Shown: positions 17,701-26,743 of the stretch, one piece after another
How positions within the stretch are numbered: the first letter of the stretch is position 1
Layout of the letters: each line of letters begins with the position of its first letter
Assembly: GCA_028291885.1 (NCBI GenBank)
Contig: JAQGNJ010000079.1
Span: forward strand, 1 to 37,018
Length of the DNA: 37,018 nucleotides
Direction: 5' to 3'
From: Ramlibacter sp.
GTDB lineage: Bacteria; Pseudomonadota; Gammaproteobacteria; Burkholderiales; Burkholderiaceae_C
The notes under the pieces: generated by a model
Databases searched by the model: none
What the model was told of the DNA's origin: nothing
What the model saw: the letters and a program-made list of their open reading frames with translations, nothing else
Program-made: the position numbers and the translations under genes

Positions 17701-17807
17701 CTGGAGGACTCCTTTTTCGCAGAGCATGCTGGATGCCGGCTGCGCAACCGGAGAGAGTTTTCCCCATGCGCGCAAGCCGCCGGCGCGCGTACGGGCCGCG
17801 CGCCGGT

Positions 17808-18797
17808 TCAGGCGGACAAGGGCGGTTCGGCCATCGCCTCGAGCTGCTCCTGGAGCATCTGGACCTGACCCTGCCAGTAATCGCTGCTGCCGAACCAGGG
17901 GAAGGTCGGCGGAAATGCCGGGTCATCCCAGCGCCGCGCCAGCCACGCGCTGTAGTGGATCAGCCGCAGCGTGCGCAGCGGTTCGATCAGCACCAGCTCG
18001 CGCCTGTCGAATTCGCGGAACTGCTCGTAGCCATCGAGCAGCGCTCCGAGCTGCTGGTTGCGGTCGCGCCGCTCGCCCGACAGCAGCATCCACAGGTCCT
18101 GGACCGCGGGACCGGTGCAGGTGTCGTCCAGGTCGACGAAGTGCGGCCCCTGATCCGGCGTCCAGAGGATGTTTCCGGGGTGGCAATCGCCGTGCAGGCG
18201 GATCCGGCGCGCCGGGTTCGCTTCCAGCATCGAAGAGATCATCTCGATCGCGGCGTTGCAATGCTTGAGCCAGGGACCTTGCACGTCGAGCGGGATCGCG
18301 TCGTTGGCCAGCAGCCAGTCACGCGGCTCGATCGCGAACGTCTGCACGTCCAGCTGCGGCCGCGCGGCGAAAGACTGGCCCGCACCGACGGTGTGGATGC
18401 GCGCCAGGAAGCGGCCGATCCACTCCAGAACCTCGAAGTCGTCGAGTTCCGGCCGCCGGCCGCCGCGGCGCGGGCTGACGCTGAAGCGGAATCCCGCGTG
18501 CTGGTTCAGGCTGCGGCCGTCCAGGAGCAGCGGGCCGACGGCCGGGATTTCCGCTGCCATCAACTGCGCGGCGAAGCCATGTTCCTCCAGGATCTGCTGC
18601 TCGTTCCAGCGTCCGGGCCGGTAGAACTTGGCGACGACGCTGTCATTGCCCTCGAAAGCGTCCTCCAGCTGGATCTGGTAGACCCGGTTTTCGTACGAAC
18701 TCAGTCCGAGCAGGCGCCCGTCGCCGTGCAGGCCGACCGAGGACAGGGCGTCGAGCACCACGTCGGGCGTGAGGTGCTCATAGGGATGGGAAGACAT
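17808..18797 (-). CDS. srkA: Stress response serine/threonine protein kinase (SrkA/YihE-like)
   Basis: SYENRVYQIQLEDAFEGNDSVVAKFYRPGRWNEQQILEEHGF; IRLHGDCHPGNILW; FVDLDDTCTGPAVQDLWMLLSG. Confidence 0.93.
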   Translation of the reverse strand: MSSHPYEHLTPDVVLDALSSVGLHGDGRLLGLSSYENRVYQIQLEDAFEGNDSVVAKFYRPGRWNEQQILEEHGFAAQLMAAEIPAVGPLLLDGRSLNQHAGFRFSVSPRRGGRRPELDDFEVLEWIGRFLARIHTVGAGQSFAARPQLDVQTFAIEPRDWLLANDAIPLDVQGPWLKHCNAAIEMISSMLEANPARRIRLHGDCHPGNILWTPDQGPHFVDLDDTCTGPAVQDLWMLLSGERRDRNQQLGALLDGYEQFREFDRRELVLIEPLRTLRLIHYSAWLARRWDDPAFPPTFPWFGSSDYWQGQVQMLQEQLEAMAEPPLSA

Positions 18798-18823
18798 GCG
18801 CCATTGTCTCCCGCCCATTCGCT

Positions 18824-19918
18824 TCAGGCCGTGGACAGCGACAGGATGTGACCGCGCCGCGGATCGCCCTTTCCCGCCAGCACCTGCGCATAGACGGCCC
18901 GCAAGGCCGCTGGCCCGCGATGGTGTTGCGCGACCAGCCATGGCGTTTCGTCACCCGCAACCCGCGCGAGGAAAGCCTGCCAGCCGTTCACCAGGCGGCT
19001 GCGGAGCTGTGCGGCGCCCCAGTCGGCGATACGCTTTGCCGCCTGGGCCGGCGCGAAGAACAGCACCGGACGCGGACCCTCCAGGCCCTTGCCGCCGCCC
19101 AGCTGCTCGACGTGCGTGCCGCCGACCGAGCAGCTGTATCTCAGGTTGGCGAACCGGCTGTGGATGCGGCGGCGCAGGTCGGCGTTGCCGGCGAAGTCGA
19201 TGTAGACGGTCGCCGCGTCGGCAGGCAACTGGTCGAGTTCTTCATAGGCCAGCACGTGGCTGTAGCAGCCCAGGCTCTCGCAGAACGCCTTGTTGGCCGC
19301 GGAGGTGAGGCCGACCACTTGCAGTCCCGGCCGCTGGGCCAGGTGGAACGCCGACCCGTACGCGGTCTTGCTCGAAGCGCTCGAAAGCAGCATGGTGGCG
19401 GCGCCGAAGAACGCGTTGTCGGCGAGGAAGTCGTCGATCAGCCAGGAGGTCATGAACAGCGGCCGCAACAGCGCCTGCAGGTCTTCGGTGTCCGCGCGAT
19501 AGAACGGGTCGGCGCCACAGCGCTGGTACTGGTTGTACACGGCGTGCAGCTCACTGCGATGCGGCGCCGCATCGGAAAAGCCGGTGAAGGCGAGCCGGTC
19601 CGGCTGCAGGACCGCATGGTCGGCCATCGGCCAGTAACCCCAGACCCGCTCTCCCACCGCAACGCCCGGGTGCAGCGACTGCAGCACCGTCGCGAAGCCC
19701 CAGACCGGCACGACGCCCCAGCCCGCTTCGGCTGCCGGGAAGAATTGCCAGTAGTCCATCGCATCGCCGAAGGCCGCGTAAGTGATGTTGTTCGACGTCA
19801 GGGCGAAGCTCTCGACGCGAAGGCGCGCCTGGCCCTGGGCGAGCGGCGCGTCCGCAGCTCGATGCAGCCGGGTTTCGGCAAGCTGGTCCTTGCGAACGAG
19901 GAGGGTGGTCGTGCTCAT
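18824..19918 (-). CDS. DUF2855 family protein
   Basis: LTSNNITYAAFGDAMDYWQFFPAAEAGWGVVPVWGFATV; SSASSKTAYGSAFHLA; YIDFAGNADLRRRIH. Confidence 0.85.
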   Translation of the reverse strand: MSTTTLLVRKDQLAETRLHRAADAPLAQGQARLRVESFALTSNNITYAAFGDAMDYWQFFPAAEAGWGVVPVWGFATVLQSLHPGVAVGERVWGYWPMADHAVLQPDRLAFTGFSDAAPHRSELHAVYNQYQRCGADPFYRADTEDLQALLRPLFMTSWLIDDFLADNAFFGAATMLLSSASSKTAYGSAFHLAQRPGLQVVGLTSAANKAFCESLGCYSHVLAYEELDQLPADAATVYIDFAGNADLRRRIHSRFANLRYSCSVGGTHVEQLGGGKGLEGPRPVLFFAPAQAAKRIADWGAAQLRSRLVNGWQAFLARVAGDETPWLVAQHHRGPAALRAVYAQVLAGKGDPRRGHILSLSTA

Positions 19919-19937
19919 GGCGCCATCGTCAACGAAA

Positions 19938-19966
19938 CGGCCCGCCTGTTCAACACAGGCGGGCCG
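19938..19966 (-). terminator. Hairpin downstream of ohr, likely terminator
   Basis: CGGCCCGCCTGT-tcaac-ACAGGCGGGCCG, 12-bp perfect stem; minus-strand 3' flank TTTCGTT. Confidence 0.6.
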
Positions 19967-19987
19967 CGTCGGGGACAGGCGCCGGGA

Positions 19988-20407
19988 TCAGACCACGTTG
20001 ATCGTCACGTCGATGTTGCCGCGCGTCGCGTTGGAATAGGGGCAGACCTGGTGGGCCGCGTCGACCAGCTTGCGGGCCGCTTCTGGTTCCATGCCGGGAA
20101 GGCTCACGTCCAGCCGCGCGGCGATGCCGTAAGCCTCGCCGACCTTGCCCAGATCGACGCTCGAGTCGATCGCCAGGCCCTCCGGCAGGGTGATCTTCTG
20201 CATGCCGGCGACGGCCTTGATCGCGCCGATGAAGCACGCGGCGTAACCGGCTGCGAACAGCTGCTCGGGATTGGTGCCGGTGCCGGCGGCGCCTGGGGAC
20301 GACAGCTTGATGTCGAGCCGGCCGTCATCCGTGCGCGAGGCGCCGTCGCGGCCGCCGGTGGTATGGGCCTTGGCGGTGTACATGACTTTGTCGAGCTTTG
20401 CGGTCAT
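19988..20407 (-). CDS. ohr: Organic hydroperoxide resistance protein Ohr (OsmC/Ohr family)
   Basis: DKVMYTAKAHTTGGRDGASRTDDGRLDIKLSSPGAAGTGTNPEQLFAAGYAACFIGAI; HQVCPYSNATRGNIDV. Confidence 0.97.
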   Translation of the reverse strand: MTAKLDKVMYTAKAHTTGGRDGASRTDDGRLDIKLSSPGAAGTGTNPEQLFAAGYAACFIGAIKAVAGMQKITLPEGLAIDSSVDLGKVGEAYGIAARLDVSLPGMEPEAARKLVDAAHQVCPYSNATRGNIDVTINVV

Positions 20408-20435
20408 TTGGAGCTTTCAGGTTGGGTGGGTGAAA

Positions 20436-20885
20436 TCAGGCCGTGAGGCGCTGGCGCAGGGCTTGCACCTGCCGGGTGAGTGAAACGACGTCCGCCGTCG
20501 GGCACTGCGTGGCCTGCAGGATGGCGGACGGGACCTTGGCGGCGCGGGTCTTGAGCTTGCGGCCGGCGGCAGTCAGGGTGACGTGGACGCGCCGCTCGTC
20601 GTCCAGGGCCCGGATGCGGGCAACCAGGCCCGCCGCTTCCAGCCGCTTGAGCAGCGGCGTGAGCGTTCCGGAGTCCAGGAACAGGCGCTCGCCGAGTTCG
20701 GACACCATCAGGCCGTCGCGCTCCCAGAGCACCAGCATCGCGAGGTATTGCGGATACGTCAGGCCGAGCGCCTCCAGCACCGGCTTGTACAGCTTGGTCA
20801 TGGCCAGCGACGCGGAATAGAGCGCGAAGCACAGCTGGTTGTCCAGCTGCAGCGCGGGGTCGGTGGAGGTCTTCGGCGACGGCAT
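20436..20885 (-). CDS. ohrR: MarR-family organic peroxide regulator OhrR
   Basis: [75 protein letters not shown] with the reactive Cys position; next to ohr. Confidence 0.95.
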   Translation of the reverse strand: MPSPKTSTDPALQLDNQLCFALYSASLAMTKLYKPVLEALGLTYPQYLAMLVLWERDGLMVSELGERLFLDSGTLTPLLKRLEAAGLVARIRALDDERRVHVTLTAAGRKLKTRAAKVPSAILQATQCPTADVVSLTRQVQALRQRLTA

Positions 20886-20907
20886 GCCTGAATCATAGCA
20901 GCCGATT

Positions 20908-20923
20908 AGATCGTGCGCAATCT
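20908..20923. promoter_or_regulatory. Candidate OhrR operator (imperfect palindrome)
   Basis: AGATCGTGCGCAATCT, 12 of 16 positions dyad-symmetric, 23 bp upstream of the ohrR start. Confidence 0.4.
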
Positions 20924-20964
20924 TTCCGGCCGGAGCCTTGCGCGGGATCGATCGTCCGGTAAGC

Positions 20965-21930
20965 CTAGGCCGCGCCCGGACGCACGACGGTGCGCACCGT
21001 CATCAGCTCGTCCAGAACCGCGTCCAGCGTCAGCATCTCGCGGTAGACGCCCAGGGCGAGCTGGGGCGGCCCGAAGGCCTTTTGGCGGGACAGGGCGTCG
21101 CCCAGCATCCAGCGCAGGATGAACATTCGCGCCTCACGTTGCGGCCATTTGCGCACCAGGTCGCCGCTCAGTTGCTTGTCGCTGGCGATCTCCTCCCCGG
21201 CGGTCGAGGGCGCGTCCCACTGCGGCGCGTTCTGCCCGAAGCGGCCGCGGTAGGCGTCGCGAACCAGTTCCCATTCCTGCCGCCGGTCCAGCTGCCGGTA
21301 CAGCTCGCGCAGTTCCAGGAACACCCAGGGGCTGGTGTAGCGAAAGTCGACCAGGTGTTGCTCGAGCAGCTCCGCCGCGCCCCTGAATTCGCGCCGGGCG
21401 CACAGCCTTTGCAGCCGCTCGCGCAGCTCGTGCAGGTCCACCAGCGTCGCCTCGCGGCGCGAAGGCGTGTCGCCGATCACGGACACATAGACCGGGCTGG
21501 ACGCCTCGACGATGTCGCGGCCGTCGGGAAATGTCTCGCCGGCGCCCCTGCGGTCGGTCGCCTGCCGCACCTTGTTCTTGCCGGTCGAGCGCGCCGAGTC
21601 GCCGTCCATTTCGATTCCGAGCCGGCGGCGCCGCTCGCACACCCAGCCCACCGCTGCGGCGAGTGCGGCGCTTGCCAGCAGCCAGGTCAACTCGGGCGGC
21701 GGCGCCGCGACCATGCGGCGCGGGAGCGCGACGGCCGCCGGCCACGCGGTCTTCGGCTCGGCCAAGCTGGCCAGGAAAACCGTTGCGGCGTTGCCTGCGG
21801 CCGCGGTCTTGGGCGGCGCGGGCGGGCGTTCCGGCGGGACCTGCCGCAATTCGGGGGTGCCCCGCAGGACGATCGAGGAAGCCTCGGACTCCGGGTCGGT
21901 CGAAAGGGAAGCTGGTTTCTCCGAAGTCAA
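20965..21930 (-). CDS. FimV-like membrane protein (321 aa)
   Basis: One TM segment (LTWLLASAALAAAVGWVCERRRRLG) and C-terminal FRGAAELLEQHLVDFRYTSPWVFLELRELYRQLDRRQEW resembling FimV-related proteins. Confidence 0.5.
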   Translation of the reverse strand: MTSEKPASLSTDPESEASSIVLRGTPELRQVPPERPPAPPKTAAAGNAATVFLASLAEPKTAWPAAVALPRRMVAAPPPELTWLLASAALAAAVGWVCERRRRLGIEMDGDSARSTGKNKVRQATDRRGAGETFPDGRDIVEASSPVYVSVIGDTPSRREATLVDLHELRERLQRLCARREFRGAAELLEQHLVDFRYTSPWVFLELRELYRQLDRRQEWELVRDAYRGRFGQNAPQWDAPSTAGEEIASDKQLSGDLVRKWPQREARMFILRWMLGDALSRQKAFGPPQLALGVYREMLTLDAVLDELMTVRTVVRPGAA

Positions 21931-22057
21931 GGGTCCGCCGTCTTAAGTCCTTGGTATTCAGATGTTACAAGGAGCTCGGCCGTTTGCCTACGCGGATGTC
22001 GCTTCAACGCAAAAGGCGGGCGCATCGCCTCCCGCTGGCGGGCTTTGCCTTTGGCGC

Positions 22058-22879
22058 TCAGGCCCGGAACCGCCGCCGCGTCAGGGCCAGCGCCAGCCAG
22101 AAAGCGCCCACGGCGTAGACCGCAAGCACCACGGCGTGGCGAAACGGATGTTCGGGCCACCGGTCCATGAACAGCGGCCGGACCAGCTCCACCGCGTTGG
22201 TCAGCGGCAGCCAGTCGGAAACCCAGCGCAGCAGCGGCGGCAGCTGGTCGCGCGGGAAGAACACGCCGGACAGGAACATCATCGGCGTGAGGAACAGCGT
22301 GAAGTAGTAGGTGAAGAAGTCGTAGCTTTTCGCGAGCGCGTTGAAGATCAGCGCGATGCACGAGAAGGTGATGCCGGCGCCGAGCAGCACCGGCCATGCC
22401 ACCAGCAGCTTGGGGCTGTGGCTGATGCCCAGCGCCAGCATCACGCCCAGGATCGCCGTGACGGTGAAGATCGCCTTGTACGCGGCCCAGAGCATCTCCG
22501 CGAACACCACGCTGTCCAGGCTGACCGGCGCGTTCATGATGCCGTCCCAGGTTTTCTGCACGTGCATGCGCGAGAAGGCCGAGTACAGCGCTTCGAACGA
22601 CGCGGCGTTCATCGCGCTCATGCAGATCGAGCCGCTGGCCAGGAACAGGATGTAGGGAACCTGCGTCGTGCCGCCGGCGCCTTGCACCGTGACCTGGCCG
22701 ACCAGCGCCCCCATGCCGTAGCCGAAGGCGACCAGCCACATCAGCGGCTCGGCGATGTTGCCCACCAGGCTCGGGATCGCGAGCTTGCGCCAGACCAGCA
22801 GGTTGCGCAGGAACACCGGCCACCAGCGCAGCGACAGGTCTGGCGCGCGCCAGATGCCCTGGTTCACTGCGCCGCTCAT
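22058..22879 (-). CDS. ABC-2 type transporter permease (NodJ-like)
   Basis: LRNLLVWRKLAIPSLVGNIAEPLMWLVAFGYGMGALVG; FEALYSAFSRMHVQKTWDGIMNAPVSLDSVVFAEMLWAAYKA; LTPMMFLSGVFFPRDQLP. Confidence 0.93.
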   Translation of the reverse strand: MSGAVNQGIWRAPDLSLRWWPVFLRNLLVWRKLAIPSLVGNIAEPLMWLVAFGYGMGALVGQVTVQGAGGTTQVPYILFLASGSICMSAMNAASFEALYSAFSRMHVQKTWDGIMNAPVSLDSVVFAEMLWAAYKAIFTVTAILGVMLALGISHSPKLLVAWPVLLGAGITFSCIALIFNALAKSYDFFTYYFTLFLTPMMFLSGVFFPRDQLPPLLRWVSDWLPLTNAVELVRPLFMDRWPEHPFRHAVVLAVYAVGAFWLALALTRRRFRA

Positions 22880-23799
22880 CCTTCCTCCCGGATCTGGCGG
22901 CCCGTGAGCTTGAGGAACAGGTCCTCCAGGTTGGCGGGCCGGTGCAGCGTCCGCAGCCCGGGATGGGCGGCGAGGGCGTCGAGCAGCGGCTTCGCCTCGT
23001 GCGTGTAGAAGAACACGGTCTCGCCGCTCACTTCGACGCGTGCCGCCAATGCCTTGACCGGCGACGCCGCGAGCGCCAGCGCGCCGTTGCCGTAGGCTTC
23101 GACGACGTCCGGTTCCAGGTGCTGCGCGATCAGGTCGCGCGGCCTGCCCTCGGCGATCTTGCGGCCGTGGTCCAGCACCAGCAGGCGGGAGCACAGGCGC
23201 TCGGCTTCGTCCATGAAGTGGGTCGTCAGCAGGATGGCCTTGCCTTGCTGCAGCAGCACCTGCAGCCGCTCCCACATCAGGTGGCGGGCCTGCGGGTCGA
23301 GCCCGGTGGTGGGTTCGTCCAGCAGCAGCAGCTTGGGGTCGTTCACCAGCGCGCGGGCCAGGCTCAGGCGCCGGCGCATGCCGCCGGAGAGTTGGGCCGG
23401 CGTCGCGTCCGCCTTGTGCGAGAGCGCCGCGAACTCCAGCAGGCGGGGGATGCGCTCGCGGATCTGCGCCGTCTTCATCCCGAAATAGCGCCCGTACACC
23501 AGCAGGTTCTCGGCGCAGCTGAAGTCCGGGTCGAGCGTGTCGAACTGGGTGACGACGCCCAGCTGCGCCTTGATCGCCAACGCGTCTTGCGGCATGGCGA
23601 GCCCGAGCGCCGCGATCTCGCCGGCGTCCGGCGCAGTGAGCCCGAGACACATCCGGATCGTCGTGGTCTTGCCGGCGCCGTTGGGCCCGATCACCCCGAG
23701 GCATTCGCCCGGCGCGATCCCGAACGACAGGTCCTGGACGACCTTCGCGCCGCCATAGTGCTTGCTCAGGTGCCTGGCCTCGAACAGGAGCTCGGTCAT
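22876..23799 (-). CDS. ABC transporter ATP-binding protein (NodI-like)
   Basis: GVIGPNGAGKTTTIRM Walker A; LSGGMRRRLSLARALVNDPKLLLLDEPTTGLDP signature and Walker B; ATGA overlap with the permease gene. Confidence 0.96.
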   Translation of the reverse strand: MTELLFEARHLSKHYGGAKVVQDLSFGIAPGECLGVIGPNGAGKTTTIRMCLGLTAPDAGEIAALGLAMPQDALAIKAQLGVVTQFDTLDPDFSCAENLLVYGRYFGMKTAQIRERIPRLLEFAALSHKADATPAQLSGGMRRRLSLARALVNDPKLLLLDEPTTGLDPQARHLMWERLQVLLQQGKAILLTTHFMDEAERLCSRLLVLDHGRKIAEGRPRDLIAQHLEPDVVEAYGNGALALAASPVKALAARVEVSGETVFFYTHEAKPLLDALAAHPGLRTLHRPANLEDLFLKLTGRQIREEG

Positions 23800-23869
23800 C
23801 GCCCGATTGTGTCGCACGCCCGGGCGCCGCCGGGTCGCCTAGAATTTTCCTTCCAACAACTTCTGGTGA

Positions 23870-24721
23870 ATGCCTGTGCCCGATCGCCTCGCGGTGACGC
23901 CCCAATACCTGTTGCCCAAGCGCCTGCTCACGGCTTTTGCCGGCGTCGTCGCCAACTGGCACGGCGGGCCGGTGACCCACGCCATCATTCGCAGGTTCGT
24001 CGCCAAGTACAAGGTCGACATGAGCGAGGCGGCCAACCCCGACATCCGCAGGTACGCCACCTTCAACGACTTCTTCACGCGGGCGCTGCGGGACGGCGCA
24101 CGCCCGATCGCCGACGCGCCGCTGGTCTGTCCGGTCGATGCGGCGATCAGCCAGTTCGGGCCGATCGAGCACGACCAGATCTTCCAGGCCAAGGGCCACA
24201 GCTATTCGACGCGGGCGCTGGTCGGCGGCGACCAGGCGCTGGCGCACCGCTTCGACCACGGCCACTTCGCAACGCTATACCTCGCGCCCAGGGACTACCA
24301 CCGCATCCACATGCCCTGCGAGGGCCGGCTGACGCGGATGATCTATGTGCCCGGCGACCTGTTCTCGGTCAACCCGCTGACGGCGCGCCACGTGCCGAGC
24401 CTGTTCGCCCGCAACGAGCGGGTGGTCTGCGTGTTCGAGACCGCGTTCGGTCCCTTCGTCAACGTGCTGGTCGGCGCGACGATCGTCGGCAGCGTCGCCA
24501 CGGTCTGGCACGGCGTGGTCAACCCGCCGCGCACGCGCGAGATCCGGGAGTGGCGCTACGACGACCAGAACATCGTGCTGGCCAAGGGCGCCGAGATGGG
24601 CCGCTTCCTGCTCGGGTCGACCGTGGTGATGCTGTTCCCGCGCAAGGTCGTCACCTTCACGCCCGACTGGGCGCCGACCCGGCCGGTGCGGCTCGGCGAG
24701 GCGATGGGCACGATCGCCTGA
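23870..24721 (+). CDS. psd: Phosphatidylserine decarboxylase
   Basis: YATFNDFFTRALRDGARPI; LAPRDYHRIHMPCEGRL; LGST motif in MGRFLLGSTVVMLFP. Confidence 0.97.
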   Translation: MPVPDRLAVTPQYLLPKRLLTAFAGVVANWHGGPVTHAIIRRFVAKYKVDMSEAANPDIRRYATFNDFFTRALRDGARPIADAPLVCPVDAAISQFGPIEHDQIFQAKGHSYSTRALVGGDQALAHRFDHGHFATLYLAPRDYHRIHMPCEGRLTRMIYVPGDLFSVNPLTARHVPSLFARNERVVCVFETAFGPFVNVLVGATIVGSVATVWHGVVNPPRTREIREWRYDDQNIVLAKGAEMGRFLLGSTVVMLFPRKVVTFTPDWAPTRPVRLGEAMGTIA

Positions 24722-24728
24722 TCGCCGC

Positions 24729-26246
24729 CTACTGGAAAGCCACTTCGTCGAAGCTGCGCAGCTTGCGGCTGTGCAGGCGCTGGCTGCCTTCGCGGCGCAG
24801 GATCTCGATGGCCCGCATGCCGATGCGCAGGTGCTGGTCGACCCGCTCGCGATAGAACTGGTTGGCCATGCCCGGCAGCTTGATCTCGCCGTGCAGCGGC
24901 TTGTCGCTCACGCACAGCAGCGTGCCGTACGGCACGCGGAAGCGAAAGCCGTTGGCCGCGATGGTCGCGCTTTCCATGTCCAGCGCCACGGCGCGGCTCT
25001 GGCTGAAGCGGCGCTGCGGCTGGTTGCCGGGAAGCAGCTCCCAGTTGCGGTTGTCGGTGGAAGCGACGGTGCCGGTGCGCATGATGCGCTTGAGGTCCGC
25101 GCCCTTGAAGCCGGTCACGTCGGCCACCGCCTGCTCCAGCGCGACCTGGATCTCGGCCAGCGCCGGGATCGGCACCCACAGCGGCAACTCCTCGTCGAGC
25201 ACGTGGTCCTCGCGCACGTAGGCGTGGGCCAGCACGTAGTCGCCCAGCTGCTGGCTGTTGCGCAGGCCCGCGCAGTGGCCGAGCATCATCCAGGCGTGCG
25301 GCCGCAGCACGGCGATGTGGTCGGTAATCGTCTTCGCGTTGGCCGGGCCGACGCCGATGTTCACCATCGTGATGCCGCCATGGCCCGGGCGCATCAGGTG
25401 GTAGGCCGGCATCTGCGGCAGGCGGGGCGGCGCCGTTCCGGCAGCGGCTTCGGGCAAGGCGCCGTCGGCGCCCAGCGGCTGTCCTTCCAGGCCGACGCGG
25501 CGCGTCACCACGTTGCCGGGCTCGACGAACGCGATGTAGTCGCTGTTCGGGTTGGCCATTTCCTCATGGCCAAGCCTGACGAATTCGTCGATGTAGAACT
25601 GGTAGTTGGTGAACAGCACGAAATTCTGGAACCACTCGGGCGCGGTGCCGGTGTAGTGGCGCAGGCGGTGCAACGAGTAGTCGACTCGCGCCGCCGTGAA
25701 CAGCGCCAGCGGCTGCGGCTCGCCGGGGCGGTGCTCCCAGGTGCCGTTGGCGATGCCGTCGTCCATCGCCCCGAGGTCGGGCAGATCGAACACGTCCCGC
25801 ATCAGAGCCCGCCGGGCGGGGCTCAGGGTTCCCTCGATGTAGTCGTTCTCGGCGAACGAGAAATGCACGGGGATGGGTTGCGTGCTCGTGCCCACCTCGA
25901 AGTCGACGCCGTGGTTCTGGCGCAGGAGCCGGAATTGCTCGAGGTAGTAGTTGCTGTAAAGGTCCGGCCGCGTCAGCGTGGTTTCGAAGCGGCCCGCGCC
26001 GGCGACGAAGCCGTAGCTCAGGCCCGAATTTTCGAGCTCGTTCTGCCGCACCACGGTGTCGGTGTGGATGCGCACGAACGGATAGCAGGCGCGCACGTGG
26101 CCGGGCAGGCTGTCGCCGCTCACGAACCGCTGCATCGCGTCGCGCAGATGGCCGATCTGCTGCGTGTAGATCTCTCGCACCTTGGCGAGCGCGCTTGCGG
26201 GATCGGTATGCCGGCTCGGCGCGATGAAAGGGGGCATGTAGGGCAT
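24729..26246 (-). CDS. amn: AMP nucleosidase
   Basis: NYQFYIDEFVRLGHEEMA; HGGITMVNIGVGPANAKTITDHIAVLRPHAWMMLGHCAGLRNSQQLGDYVLAHAYVREDHVLDEELPLWVPIPALAEIQVAL. Confidence 0.97.
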   Translation of the reverse strand: MPYMPPFIAPSRHTDPASALAKVREIYTQQIGHLRDAMQRFVSGDSLPGHVRACYPFVRIHTDTVVRQNELENSGLSYGFVAGAGRFETTLTRPDLYSNYYLEQFRLLRQNHGVDFEVGTSTQPIPVHFSFAENDYIEGTLSPARRALMRDVFDLPDLGAMDDGIANGTWEHRPGEPQPLALFTAARVDYSLHRLRHYTGTAPEWFQNFVLFTNYQFYIDEFVRLGHEEMANPNSDYIAFVEPGNVVTRRVGLEGQPLGADGALPEAAAGTAPPRLPQMPAYHLMRPGHGGITMVNIGVGPANAKTITDHIAVLRPHAWMMLGHCAGLRNSQQLGDYVLAHAYVREDHVLDEELPLWVPIPALAEIQVALEQAVADVTGFKGADLKRIMRTGTVASTDNRNWELLPGNQPQRRFSQSRAVALDMESATIAANGFRFRVPYGTLLCVSDKPLHGEIKLPGMANQFYRERVDQHLRIGMRAIEILRREGSQRLHSRKLRSFDEVAFQ

Positions 26247-26405
26247 GAATCCTATTGTGCAACGCGCATCCGGGGTCGCTGCCGGGCTGTTGCGCGTGAG
26301 ACAAAGTCCTACACGGTGTAACGAACTCACCTGACTATGCCTGAGGCTGCTGGTTTTCTAAAGTTGGCGCATCGAAACCGACTTCATGCCTACAGGAGAA
26401 TGCGA

Positions 26406-26666
26406 ATGAGAACAGAAACGATGGCAGCCAATCCGTTCGAGTTGATGATGGATCCGGAACGGGTCCGCCAGACAATCGCGAAATCGGAGTCGCTGAGCAA
26501 ATTGAGCCAGCGTCAGTGCCATCCGCTGGATCGCGCCGTGATCCGCAGCGCCAGCGCCGAACTCGCCGCCTACGATGCGAAGATCGATCGCACCACCATC
26601 TACCTGCCGCCGGAGGACCCGAAGCCGGCGCCCATCGTGCGCGCCTATTCCGAACCCCTGAACTGA
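26406..26666 (+). CDS. Small hypothetical protein (86 aa)
   Basis: MRTETMAANPFELMMDPERVRQTIAKSESLSKLSQRQCHPLDRAV; AGGAG at 26394-26398; followed by a strong hairpin. Confidence 0.65.
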   Translation: MRTETMAANPFELMMDPERVRQTIAKSESLSKLSQRQCHPLDRAVIRSASAELAAYDAKIDRTTIYLPPEDPKPAPIVRAYSEPLN

Positions 26667-26675
26667 GTTTTTCCT

Positions 26676-26712
26676 GCAAAGGCCCGGCTCCTCACCTGAG
26701 CCGGGCCTTTGC
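26676..26712. terminator. Strong hairpin between convergent genes, likely terminator
   Basis: GCAAAGGCCCGGCTC-ctcacct-GAGCCGGGCCTTTGC, 15-bp perfect stem, 7-nt loop, no long T-run. Confidence 0.7.
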
Positions 26713-26743
26713 GTTTGCGGGTCGCAACCCGCTTGCGTGCGGA

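Noticed and set aside
22010-22070. GC-rich partial inverted repeats (GGCGGGCG...CCGCTGGCGGG) near the ABC permease 3' end
   Set aside because: Short imperfect arms expected by chance in this base composition
22942-24855. 637-aa plus-strand ORF spanning the ABC ATPase and psd
   Set aside because: Crosses two well-supported genes in the wrong frame
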